Shown here in pieces: positions 16,503-24,843 of a DNA stretch of 64,000 bases. Numbering within the stretch: position 1 is the first letter of the stretch; each line of letters opens with the position of its first letter. Position numbers and translations under genes: made by a program. The stretch lies in contig NZ_BMTQ01000004.1 in assembly GCF_014649755.1 (NCBI RefSeq), positions 434,001-498,000 on the forward strand, read 5' to 3'. The notes under the pieces are model-generated. The model did not search any database. It was not told where the DNA came from and was given only the letters and a program-made list of their open reading frames with translations. Source of the DNA: Streptomyces litmocidini (lineage in GTDB: Bacteria > Actinomycetota > Actinomycetes > Streptomycetales > Streptomycetaceae).

Positions 16503-16531
16503 ATTAGAAAAGACCCCCGTAGTCATGTCAA
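16503..16531 (-). promoter_or_regulatory. Consensus-like promoter of the SARP gene
   Basis: On the minus strand TTGACA (16531-16526) and TCTAAT (16508-16503) are separated by exactly 17 bp, matching the vegetative sigma consensus at 11 of 12 positions. That is rare in streptomycete DNA. Transcription should begin near 16496, giving a leader of about 44 nt. Confidence 0.75.
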
Positions 16532-16752
16532 TAAGAAACCGGAGGGTACGGAATCACGCTCTGGGATATCAGGGTGATTCACCACTTTTGTCCGGTTATC
16601 TAAGAGTAAGTTTCCGTCACTGGCGCATATCTTGCGCATGCCGAAAGACTGTTTCCGGACTCGGAGGTACGCTTTCGAAGGGTCCCTGCGGATGCGGAGG
16701 GGGCCGCCACCCGCGAGTTCACGCCAGAAACCGGCACGGGGGTACGGTTCGC
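16532..16752. other. AT-richer non-coding stretch upstream of SARP
   Basis: Between the SARP promoter and the stop of the DUF1772 gene, the DNA is notably less GC-rich than its surroundings. GTTTCCG occurs twice in the same orientation (16610-16616 and 16651-16657) and GCGCAT twice (16623-16628, 16634-16639). No gene is seen. It may hold regulator sites for the SARP gene. Confidence 0.4.
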
Positions 16753-17235
16753 CTAGAGCACCGCCGCGGCGGTGAGCAGCCCGAAGGCGAGGGTGATCAG
16801 AGCCGTGCGGACGCGGTGGAAACCGTTCCAGCGCCTCTCGAAGGCGGCCCGGACCGCGGACGGATCGCCCGCCGGACCGCCCGCCGGGGCCTGCTCCGAC
16901 GCCGCGAGGGCCGTGTTGAGCGGGACGTTCCCGCCGATGGTCACCGCGTGGTTGAGGACCGCGGCCACCAGTCCCGCGAGGAGCAGCCGCCCCTGCGCGT
17001 CCGTCCGGCCGTCGACGGGGACGAGGAACGCGGCGGCGGGGAAGGCGACCACGCCGAGGAAGACCGCGAGGAACACGGCCCTCGGCACGCACTCGTTGAT
17101 CCGGCGCATCGCCGTGACGAACTCCGGGTCCGTCAGACGGCCGAGCGCGGGCATGATCCCGGTCTGGAAGATCAGCAGGAAACCGGCGTAGAGCCCGGTG
17201 CTTCCGACGGCGAGGGCGAGCAGCAGGGTGGCCAT
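16753..17235 (-). CDS. DUF1772 (anthrone oxygenase-like) membrane protein
   Basis: A 160-residue protein with about four membrane helices: 'LLLALAVGSTGLYAGFLLIF', 'AVFLAVFLGVVAFPAAAFLV', 'LLLAGLVAAVLNHAVTI' and the C-terminal 'ALITLAFGLLTAAAVL'. The segment 'GNVPLNTALA' followed by 'RRWNGFHRVRT' is the family signature (N-x-P-L-N and W-x-x-x-H/N). Some members oxygenate anthrones in polyketide pathways; most are unassigned. ATG at 17235. It shares strand with the damaged vWA gene upstream; a 33-bp gap separates them. Confidence 0.8.
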   Translation of the reverse strand: MATLLLALAVGSTGLYAGFLLIFQTGIMPALGRLTDPEFVTAMRRINECVPRAVFLAVFLGVVAFPAAAFLVPVDGRTDAQGRLLLAGLVAAVLNHAVTIGGNVPLNTALAASEQAPAGGPAGDPSAVRAAFERRWNGFHRVRTALITLAFGLLTAAAVL

Positions 17236-17268
17236 GCGGCCATTCTGTCCCGCCGCCCGCCGCGCGCG

Positions 17269-18593
17269 TCAGCTGTAGGGATCTCCGGACTTCGACCCCC
17301 CTTCCCCGTACGGGACTTCACCCTCCCCGGAATCGAGCAGTCCGGAGGCCTCCCGGATGGCGTCGGCCAGCTCGGTGACCACCGCCGAACCGGACCGGCC
17401 GGCGATCGCCCCGGCACGGCGCGCGAGGGCCGCAAGGCCGGGGGCGCCCGGCGGGGCGTCGCCGCGCGGGCAGCCGCCGCGCAGGGCGTCCGCGAAGCAG
17501 GCGGCGATCGCGGTCAGCTGCAGGCTGTCGTGACCGTCGTCCCGGACGTCCCCGGTCGGCGCGGCCGTCCCGAGGGTGCCGGACCGCTCGTGCGGGGCCC
17601 GGGTCGCCGGGTCGAGCCGGCGGACCGTCGCGGTGGCGAGCGGACCGGCGGCCCCGGGGCGGGTCTTCACCGCGCAGAGCGCGGTGACCGTGTGACCGGC
17701 CCCGATCTCGCCGCCGTCCACCCGGTCGTTCCGGAAGTCGTCGTCGGCGACCGCCCTGTTCTCGTACCCGACGAGCCGGAACTCCTCGACGGTCCGCCGG
17801 TCGAAGGCGACCTGCGCCTCGGCGTCCCGGGCGCGCAGCTCGACGGGGGAGGGCAGCTGGTCAACGAAGACCTTCCGGGCCTGCGCCGGGGTGGAGACGT
17901 ACGCGGTCTGCCCGTCGCCCTCGTCGGCGAGCCGCTCCATGAACGCGTCGCCGCACTCGCTGCCGACGCCGGCGCCGACGCCGACGCCGAAGAGCGTGAT
18001 GCCGTACTCCCGGCGCTCCTCGTCGACGCGCGCGAGGATCGCGTCGGCCTCGGTGTCACCGGTGTCGGCGAGCGCGTCGGAGAGCAGCACCACCCGGTTG
18101 GCGGCGCCCTTGCGGTGGCCCTCGACGGCGATGTCGTGGCCGGTGCGGACGCCCGCCTCCACGTTGGTGGAGGAGCTCATCGCGAGCGAGTCGACGACCT
18201 CGTGGACGCGGTCCTTCGGGCGCGGGTGGTCGGGCCGGAAGCTGTCGACGAACTCCTCGGGGCGCACGGTCGCGGGGGCGGGCAGCCGCCCCTCGGCGAG
18301 GGTGCGGCGCGCGTAGCCGTACGAGGCGGTGTCCACGTCCAGCGCGAAGGTGGACAGGTGATCGGGGGCGGGCACCGGGGAACGCCGCTCGCCCTCCCGG
18401 GGCGCGGCGGTCCCGGCGCGCCCGCCGTCGGGGACCGTGCCGCCCTCCCCGAGGTCCCGGGCGCCGGTCCTGACGGGGCCGCTCGCGCCGCATCCGCCGA
18501 CGGCGAGTCCGGCCGCGAGCAGGGCCGCGACCGCGGCGGGGAACCGGGTCCTCCGCCGCCGGCTCCGGCCCTCGTCCTGTCGTTCCGTCTCAT
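17269..18593 (-). pseudogene. von Willebrand factor A lipoprotein gene, frameshifted and lacking the MIDAS core
   Basis: 'PAPDHLSTFALDVDTASYGYARRTLAEG', 'TVRPEEFVDSFRP', 'GAANRVVLLSDALADTGDTEADAIL', 'YGITLFGVGVG' and 'VFVDQLPSPVELRARDAEAQVAF' identify the streptomycete family of secreted vWA lipoproteins. Two lesions are visible. First, the lipoprotein signal (hydrophobic run then 'VGGCGAS') is in frame with the body, but no start codon precedes it in that frame; the ATG at 18593 with its strong GAGGGGGAG is in another frame, implying a frameshift near 18565. Second, 'DHPRPKDRVHEVVDSL' joins sequence normally separated by about 100 residues, removing the D-x-S-x-S MIDAS metal site. A shortened protein could start at GTG 18375 but would be neither exported nor metal-binding. 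Confidence 0.75.
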
Positions 18594-18767
18594 CTCCCCC
18601 TCGTCGTCGGCCACTTGTGGATGTGACGAACGGGTGGTGCGCGCGGAGCCGTCGATGGGGTTGCGGAGGGATCTCGATGCGGCAACGGCGACACGGGGGG
18701 AGTGACGTGGCATGGATTCGCCATCCTTTTCAACAGGGGTTGTCACCGTGTGCAGTCACATGCGTAC

Positions 18768-19535
18768 ATGGAGTGGACATCGATCGGGCGGGGGTGGTCA
18801 GCGGTGGCAGAGAGCGCGGGCTCCGTGATGCTCGCCCGTTCGGCGATGAACCGGGCCGTGACCGAGGGACAGCGGCCCGCCGGGCGGCCGGTCCGGGGTG
18901 CGCGGCGGATCAGTGCCGCACTCGCCGGGCTGGCCGCCTCCACCCGGCACGAGCTGCTGACCTTCGACGACCCGGTCGCGTCCGCGGGCTTCGCGATCCC
19001 CGAGCCGTTCCTGGAGCTGGCGGGAGCGTGCATGCGGGCCGCGGTGGAGCGGGCGGAGGAGGTCAGACGGATCGTTCCGAGGCATGCCCTGCCCCGGCTC
19101 GAAGGAGGGCTCCGGTTCCCCGGCCGGGCCCGCCTCGCGGAGGCCATCCCGTTCAAGATGATCGTCGTCGACCGGACGGTGGCCGCGATCCCGCTCGATC
19201 TGGAGCTGCTGTACAACGGGCTGCTGCTGATCCGGGACCCGGTCGTGGTGCAGACCCTCGTCCGGACGCATCACGCCTCCTGGGCGACGGCCGAGGAGCT
19301 GACCTGCGCGGCGGCGCCCCCACCGCCCTCGCCACCGCCACCGTGCGAACTGCCCTCCCAGCTGCGCCCGGTGCTCGACGCCCTCCTGTCGGGGGTCACG
19401 GACGAGACGGCGGCCGCCCGGCTCGGCATGTCCGCGCGGACGTACAGCCGCAGGGTGGGCGAGCTGATGGCCGCCCTCGGCACGACGAGCCGCTTCCGGG
19501 CGGGCGCGGAAGCGGCTCGAAGGGGGTGGGTGTGA
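18768..19535 (+). CDS. TrmB/LuxR-type helix-turn-helix regulator
   Basis: A 255-residue protein. The N-terminal half has a TrmB-effector-like pattern ('TRHELLTFDDP', 'IPFKMIVVDRTVAAIPLDLE', 'LLIRDPVVVQTLVRTHHASW'), and the C-terminal 55 residues are a LuxR/GerE helix-turn-helix ('LSGVTDETAAARLGMSARTYSRRVGELMAALG'). This architecture is frequent in streptomycetes, where such proteins regulate specialised metabolites. A proline run 'PPPPSPPPP' links the domains. Start uncertain: ATG 18768 lacks a clear ribosome site; in-frame GTG and ATG codons follow within 60 bp. It is divergent from the damaged vWA gene and convergent with the ABC permease gene. Confidence 0.75.
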   Translation: MEWTSIGRGWSAVAESAGSVMLARSAMNRAVTEGQRPAGRPVRGARRISAALAGLAASTRHELLTFDDPVASAGFAIPEPFLELAGACMRAAVERAEEVRRIVPRHALPRLEGGLRFPGRARLAEAIPFKMIVVDRTVAAIPLDLELLYNGLLLIRDPVVVQTLVRTHHASWATAEELTCAAAPPPPSPPPPCELPSQLRPVLDALLSGVTDETAAARLGMSARTYSRRVGELMAALGTTSRFRAGAEAARRGWV

Positions 19536-19555
19536 GAAGGCCGTAGGCCCGGGGG

Positions 19556-20458
19556 CTACGAGACGATGTCCTTGCGGGCGAAGCCCCGGAAGGCGAGCGC
19601 GAAGAGGACCAGGGCGTACGTCACGGAGATCGCCGTGCCCTTCACCATGCCGCTCCACTCCAGCTGGGGCTGGAGTGCGTCGATCCAGGCGAACTGCCAG
19701 TGCGCGGGCAGGAAGTCGCGCCAGTCGCCGAGCGCCGTGACGGCGTCCAGGACGTTGCCGACGATGGTCAGGCCGACGGCGCCGCCCACCGCGCCCAATG
19801 GGGCGTCGGTGCGGGTGGACAGCCAGAAGGCGAGCCCGGCGGTGACCAGTTGGGAGGCGAAGACGAAGACGACGGCGATCCCGATCCGCAGCAGGGCGTC
19901 CCCGGCGGGGACCGAACCGCCGGTGGGCAGACGGAGCGGCCCCCAGCCGTAGGCGACCGTGCCCGCGACCAGGGCCACGAGCGGAAGGAGGACCATCGCG
20001 GCCGCGCTGTAGCCGAGGGCGACCGCCAGCTTGGAGACGAGGAGCCGGGAGCGCGGGACGGGCGCGGCGAGCAGGTACCGCAGGGAGGACCAGCTCGCCT
20101 CGGAGGCCACCGTGTCCCCGCAGAACAGCGCCACCGGAACGACGAGGAGGAAGCCGGCGGAGACGAAGAGACAGGTCGCGGCGAAGTTGGCGCCGGATGC
20201 CGTCGCCGTGTCCATCAGGGTGATGCGGCCCTCGCGGCCGCCGCCCCCGGGGCCGCCGATCGCGAAGGCCGCGATCAGCACGAAGGGGAGGGCGACGAGG
20301 ATGCCGCCCATGACGAGGGTACGGCGGCGCTTCCACTGACGGAGTGCCTCGACCCGCAGGGGCAGGGTGCGCCCGGGCCGGTAGCCGGGGGCGCTCGTGG
20401 GCGTGGTGGCCGGGGTGGGCGGCGTGGGCGGCGTGGGCGTGGTGGCCGGGGTGATCAC
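19556..20458 (-). CDS. ABC transporter permease (ABC-2 type)
   Basis: A 300-residue membrane protein with about six helices, including 'TLVMGGILVALPFVLIAAFAI', 'CLFVSAGFLLVVPVALFCGD', 'ALGYSAAAMVLLPLVALVAGTVAYGW' region and 'VTYALVLFALAFRGF'. 'SEASWSSLRYLLAAPVPRSRLL' is the cytoplasmic loop characteristic of ABC-2 permeases. The N-terminus is a Thr/Pro repeat tail. GTG start at 20458 overlaps the stop of the upstream hydrolase-ABC gene (GTGA), so the pair is coupled: this permease is the membrane partner of that ATPase. Substrate unknown. Confidence 0.87.
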   Translation of the reverse strand: MITPATTPTPPTPPTPATTPTSAPGYRPGRTLPLRVEALRQWKRRRTLVMGGILVALPFVLIAAFAIGGPGGGGREGRITLMDTATASGANFAATCLFVSAGFLLVVPVALFCGDTVASEASWSSLRYLLAAPVPRSRLLVSKLAVALGYSAAAMVLLPLVALVAGTVAYGWGPLRLPTGGSVPAGDALLRIGIAVVFVFASQLVTAGLAFWLSTRTDAPLGAVGGAVGLTIVGNVLDAVTALGDWRDFLPAHWQFAWIDALQPQLEWSGMVKGTAISVTYALVLFALAFRGFARKDIVS

Positions 20459-23145
20459 GCGGCTCCTCCGATCAGGGTCAGGAACGCGTCTTCCAGACGC
20501 CGGTGGGGGCCGACGCCGGTCAGCGGCACGTCCAGGCGGACGAGTTCGCCGATGAGGGCGGTCGGGCCGGTGCCGTCGAGGCGGACCAGGAGCCCTCCGT
20601 CGGTGCGGGTCGCCGCACCGACGCCGGTCAGGGCGTCGATCTTCGCGACGAGGGCGTCGTCGATCTCCTCGGCCAGGCTCACCAGGAGGGTGTCGCCGGA
20701 GCCGGTGATCTCGGCGACCGGTCCGGCCTGCACCAGCCGCCCCCGGTCCATGACGACCAGGTGGGTGCAGGACTGTTCGACCTCGGCGAGGAGGTGACTG
20801 GAGACGATGACGGTACGGCCCCCGGCCGCGTACCGGATCATCACCTCGCGCATCTCGCGGATCTGCGGCGGGTCGAGTCCATTGGTCGGTTCGTCGAGGA
20901 TGAGCAGGTCGGGCAGGCCGAGCATGGCCTGGGCGAGGGCGAGGCGCTGGCGCATGCCCTGCGAGTAGGTGCGGACGGCGCGTTCGAGGGCGCCGCCCAG
21001 GTTCGCGATCCGCAGGGCCTCGTCGACGTGGGCGTCCTCGGCGGGGCGGCCGGTGGCCTTCCAGTACAGGTCCAGGTTCTCCCGGCCCGACAGGTGCGGC
21101 AGGAAGCCGGCGCCCTCGACGAAGGCGCCGACGCGGGAGAGCACCGGGGCGCCCGGCCTGATGGCCTGGCCGAAGACCCGGATCTCGCCCTCGTCGGGGG
21201 TGATGAGGCCCATCAGCATGCGCAGGGTGGTGGTCTTTCCGGCGCCGTTGGGGCCGAGGAGTCCGAGGACCTGGCCCTGTTCGACGCGGAAGGAGAGGTC
21301 CCGGACGCTGTACCGGTCGCCGCCCTTGTACTTCTTCGACAGGCCGGTGATCTGGAGCGGTACGGCGGCGAGTTCGGGATCGGGCGCGGGCGCGGCCGTC
21401 CTGCGGCGGGCGGTGAGCAGCAGGGCGGCGGCGCCGGCGAGGCCGAGGAGCGGCAGGCCCCACACCCACCGGGGCAGGGCGGCGGCCTGGGTGGAGAGAC
21501 CGGGCGCGGTGGGAACGCCGAGGGGGCCCTCGACGGCGACGGTGTAGCCGGCGGGGACGACCGGGGAGGCGTAGCCGAGGTCGGTGGCGGCGACGACGAG
21601 CCGCAGCCGGTGTCCGGCCTCCACCTCGTGGTCGATCGCGGGCAGGGTCAGCGTGAGGCTCTTCCCCGCCTTGGCGCCGTCGACGCGGACGGGGGCGACG
21701 AGCTGGGCGGGCAGCACCTGCTGCCGTCCGTCGGGCCCCACGTCGTACACCTTGGCGAAGAGGACGGCGGAGCCGTCGGCGGCGGTGGAGGTGACCTTGA
21801 CGCGGACGGTCGGCGTGCCGGTGATCCGGAGGGGCGCGGTCTGGGGCGCGGCGTCGAAGCGGGCGTGCTGGCCGGGGAAGTCGAGGGAGAGGCCGACGCC
21901 GAGGGAGGAGAGTCCGGAGAGTCCGCCGCCGAGGCCGGGGACCGCCGACACGGCGGGCGGTGCGGCGCCGGGCGGGTTGGCGAAGGTCTGCGGCGGCCCG
22001 CCGAGGGCGATGCGCGCGGTGCCGGAGGTGAGGCCCGGGTAGCGGTCGGCGGACGCGGCGCGGAGGGTGGCCCGCCCGTCGGTGGAGTCGACGCCGCCGG
22101 TGCGGCTGACGCGGAAGGCGGGGCCGGTGTCGACGGAGGCGTCGCGCTTCAGCCAGCGGTCGAACCAGGTGGTGATCCGGTGCTCGACGCGCTCGGTCTC
22201 GCGGTCGCCGCCGTCGTGGCCGCCGGCGATCCAGTCGACGGCGACGGGGGCGCCGTTGGCCGTGAGGGCGCGGGCCATGGCGTCGGACTGGGCGAGGGTG
22301 AAGAGCGAGTCGGACTGGCCCTGGACGAGGAGCGCGGGCACCTTGATCCGGGAGCCGACGGCCGAGGGGCTGCGGGCTTCGAGGAGGGCGCGGGCTGCGG
22401 GGTCGGGCTTCCCGGAGACGGCGACGCGCTGGTAGAGGGAGCAGAGTTCGACGGTGAACCGACCGCAGGAACCGGCCTTCGCACCCCCGGGGCGCTCCTC
22501 CGGCCGGCCCCCGGTGGCCTGGCCGGCGGGCCGGTCGGCGGCGGGCGACTCGCTCGTGGAGAAGAAGATCCCGGCCCACAGCTTCTTGAAGACGCCGTTC
22601 GGGAAGAGGGCGTCGGCGAGGTTCCAGTAGGTGATCTGGGGGGCGATCGCGTCGACGCGCGGGTCGTGGCCGGCGGCGAGCAGGGAGATCGCGCCGCCGT
22701 AGGAGGCGCCGGTGACGCCGACGCGCGGGTCGCCGGGCTTGTCGAGGAGGACCTCGGGTCGGGCCGCGAGCCAGTCGATCAGCTTCCGGACGTCCGCGAC
22801 CTCGTGGCCGGGGTCGTTGAGGCCGATCTCGCCGCCGGAGGCCCCGAAGCCGCGGGCGGACCAGGTGAGCACGGCGTAGCCGTCGCGGGCGAGGCCCTCG
22901 GCCTGGGCGCGGACGTCGTCCTTGGAGCCGCCGAAGCCGTGGCCGAGGAGGACGGCGGGGCGCCGGCCGGGGGAGCCGTCGGTGAAGTACGAGGTGTCGA
23001 TGCGCACCCCGTCGATGTCGAGGGCCCGGTCCGCGCGCCGCACGGGAGGCGCCTCGTCCGTGGCGACGGCGGTCCAGGTGCCGGCGCCGGCGAGGACGGC
23101 GAGGACGGCGGTGACCGCGGCCCACCGGGGAAGTCGGAGTCGCAT
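20455..23145 (-). CDS. Fusion of exported alpha/beta hydrolase and cytoplasmic ABC ATPase
   Basis: An 896-residue protein. Order: N-terminal membrane segment (residues 1-28), alpha/beta hydrolase with nucleophile elbow 'GASYGG' near residue 148 and 'GHDGGDRE' region near the catalytic His, a jelly-roll domain like the C-terminus of X-Pro dipeptidyl peptidases (about 340-540), a second membrane helix 'WVWGLPLLGLAGAAALLL' (about 557-575), then an ABC ATPase: Walker A 'GPNGAGKTTT' (about 630), signature 'YSQGMRQRLALAQ', Walker B 'LLILDEP', H-loop 'SSHLL'. Topology inferred: hydrolase outside, ATPase inside. The coupled permease follows. It may process an exported peptide or ester during transport. 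ATG at 23145. Confidence 0.88.
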   Translation of the reverse strand: MRLRLPRWAAVTAVLAVLAGAGTWTAVATDEAPPVRRADRALDIDGVRIDTSYFTDGSPGRRPAVLLGHGFGGSKDDVRAQAEGLARDGYAVLTWSARGFGASGGEIGLNDPGHEVADVRKLIDWLAARPEVLLDKPGDPRVGVTGASYGGAISLLAAGHDPRVDAIAPQITYWNLADALFPNGVFKKLWAGIFFSTSESPAADRPAGQATGGRPEERPGGAKAGSCGRFTVELCSLYQRVAVSGKPDPAARALLEARSPSAVGSRIKVPALLVQGQSDSLFTLAQSDAMARALTANGAPVAVDWIAGGHDGGDRETERVEHRITTWFDRWLKRDASVDTGPAFRVSRTGGVDSTDGRATLRAASADRYPGLTSGTARIALGGPPQTFANPPGAAPPAVSAVPGLGGGLSGLSSLGVGLSLDFPGQHARFDAAPQTAPLRITGTPTVRVKVTSTAADGSAVLFAKVYDVGPDGRQQVLPAQLVAPVRVDGAKAGKSLTLTLPAIDHEVEAGHRLRLVVAATDLGYASPVVPAGYTVAVEGPLGVPTAPGLSTQAAALPRWVWGLPLLGLAGAAALLLTARRRTAAPAPDPELAAVPLQITGLSKKYKGGDRYSVRDLSFRVEQGQVLGLLGPNGAGKTTTLRMLMGLITPDEGEIRVFGQAIRPGAPVLSRVGAFVEGAGFLPHLSGRENLDLYWKATGRPAEDAHVDEALRIANLGGALERAVRTYSQGMRQRLALAQAMLGLPDLLILDEPTNGLDPPQIREMREVMIRYAAGGRTVIVSSHLLAEVEQSCTHLVVMDRGRLVQAGPVAEITGSGDTLLVSLAEEIDDALVAKIDALTGVGAATRTDGGLLVRLDGTGPTALIGELVRLDVPLTGVGPHRRLEDAFLTLIGGAA

Positions 23146-23264
23146 GGGGTCGAGCCTAGGGGGCGCCGTCGTGCGGCGCGGCTGTCCGCGGGGGGAGATC
23201 GGCGGCCTTCTCGGGTCGTACGCGGCGCGGTCCGCGTACCGCGCCCGCTGTACGCGGACACGGG

Positions 23265-23304
23265 GACGGCCCCCGGGTGTGCTGTCCAGCACCCGGGGGC
23301 CGTC
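23265..23304. terminator. Strong hairpin after mmsA
   Basis: A perfect 15-bp stem (23265-23279 with 23290-23304) and 10-nt loop, 14 bp beyond the mmsA stop in the direction of transcription. It closes the iol operon and separates it from the hydrolase-ABC gene. Confidence 0.8.
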
Positions 23305-23317
23305 GGTCGTCCGTGGA

Positions 23318-24820
23318 TCAGTGGTTGCGCGGGAAGCCCAGGTCGACGCCCGCGGGGGCCTCGGACGGGTCCGGCCAGCGGGTGGTGACGACCTTGCCGC
23401 GGGTGTAGAAGTGCACGCCGTCGTTGCCGTAGATGTGGTGGTCGCCGAAGAGCGAGTCCTTCCAGCCGCCGAAGGAGTGGTAGCCCACCGGCACCGGGAT
23501 CGGCACGTTCACGCCGACCATGCCGGCCTCGACCTCCAGCTGGAAGCGGCGGGCCGCGCCGCCGTCGCGGGTGAAGATCGCGGTGCCGTTGCCGAACGGC
23601 GAGGCGTTGATGAGGGCGAGGCCCTCCTCGTACGTCTCGGCGCGCAGCACGCAGAGGACCGGGCCGAAGATCTCGTCCTGGTAGGCCTTGGCCGTGGTCG
23701 GCACGTGGTCCAGGAGGGAGAGGCCGATCCAGTGGCCGTTCTCGTGGCCGTCGACGGTGCACCCGGTGCCGTCGAGGACGACCTCGCAGCCCTCGTCCGC
23801 CGCGCCGTGGACGTAGGAGGCGACCTTGTCCCGGTGGACGGCCGTGATGAGCGGGCCCATCTCGGAGGTGGGGTCGGTGCCGGGGCCGATCTTGATCTTC
23901 TCGGCGCGCTCGCGGATCTTCTGGACGAGCTCGTCGCCGATGGAGCCGACGGCGACGACCGCGGAGATCGCCATGCAGCGCTCGCCGGCGGAGCCGTACG
24001 CGGCGGAGACGGCCGCGTCGGCGGCGGCGTCGAGGTCGGCGTCGGGGAGGACCAGCATGTGGTTCTTGGCGCCGCCGAGCGCCTGGACGCGCTTGCCGTT
24101 GGCGGAGGCGGTGGTGTGGATGTACTTGGCGATCGGGGTCGAGCCGACGAAGGAGATCGCGGAGACGTCCGGGTGCTCCAGGAGGCGGTCGACGGCCACC
24201 TTGTCGCCGTGGACGACGTTGAAGACGCCGTCGGGGAGGCCCGCCTCGGCGAGCAGCTCGGCGATCTTCAGGGAGGGCGAGGGGTCCTTCTCGCTGGGCT
24301 TGAGGATGAAGGTGTTGCCGGTCGCGATGGCGATCGGGAACATCCACATCGGCACCATGGCCGGGAAGTTGAAGGGCGTGATGCCCGCGACGACGCCGAC
24401 GGGCTGGCGGATGGACGCCACGTCCACGCGGTTCGACACCTGGGTGGAGAGCTCGCCCTTGAGCTGGGTGGTGATGCCGCAGGCCAGGTCGACGATCTCC
24501 AGGCCGCGGGCGACCTCGCCGAGCGCGTCCGAGTGGACCTTGCCGTGCTCGGCGACGATCAGCTCGGCGATCGCGTCGCGGTTGGCGTCGAGCAGCGCGC
24601 GGAACTTGAAGAGGATCGTGGTGCGCTGGGCGAGCGAGGAGGTGCCCCAGGTGGCGAAGGCGTCCTTCGCGGCGGCGACGGCCGCGTCGACCTCCTCCAC
24701 CGAGGCGAGGGCGACCCGCGTGGTGACGGTGCCGGTGGCCGGGTCCGTGACCGGGCCCCAGTTGCCCGACGTGCCCTCGACGGTCTTGCCACCGATCCAG
24801 TGGTGGACGCTCTTCGTCAT
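23318..24820 (-). CDS. mmsA: CoA-acylating methylmalonate-semialdehyde dehydrogenase
   Basis: A 500-residue aldehyde dehydrogenase. 'VGVVAGITPFNFPAMVPMWM', 'NTFILKPSEKDPS', 'FVGSTPIAKYIHTTA', catalytic Cys in 'GSAGERCMAISAVVAVG', and 'TRDGGAARRFQLEVEAGMVGVN' are typical of MmsA/IolA. It oxidises malonate or methylmalonate semialdehyde to acetyl-CoA or propionyl-CoA with CO2 release. As last gene of the inositol operon (23-bp gap after iolD) it acts as IolA, giving acetyl-CoA from malonate semialdehyde; it may also serve valine catabolism. ATG at 24820. Confidence 0.93.
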   Translation of the reverse strand: MTKSVHHWIGGKTVEGTSGNWGPVTDPATGTVTTRVALASVEEVDAAVAAAKDAFATWGTSSLAQRTTILFKFRALLDANRDAIAELIVAEHGKVHSDALGEVARGLEIVDLACGITTQLKGELSTQVSNRVDVASIRQPVGVVAGITPFNFPAMVPMWMFPIAIATGNTFILKPSEKDPSPSLKIAELLAEAGLPDGVFNVVHGDKVAVDRLLEHPDVSAISFVGSTPIAKYIHTTASANGKRVQALGGAKNHMLVLPDADLDAAADAAVSAAYGSAGERCMAISAVVAVGSIGDELVQKIRERAEKIKIGPGTDPTSEMGPLITAVHRDKVASYVHGAADEGCEVVLDGTGCTVDGHENGHWIGLSLLDHVPTTAKAYQDEIFGPVLCVLRAETYEEGLALINASPFGNGTAIFTRDGGAARRFQLEVEAGMVGVNVPIPVPVGYHSFGGWKDSLFGDHHIYGNDGVHFYTRGKVVTTRWPDPSEAPAGVDLGFPRNH

Positions 24821-24843
24821 GACGAGTTACTCCTTCAGAGCCT

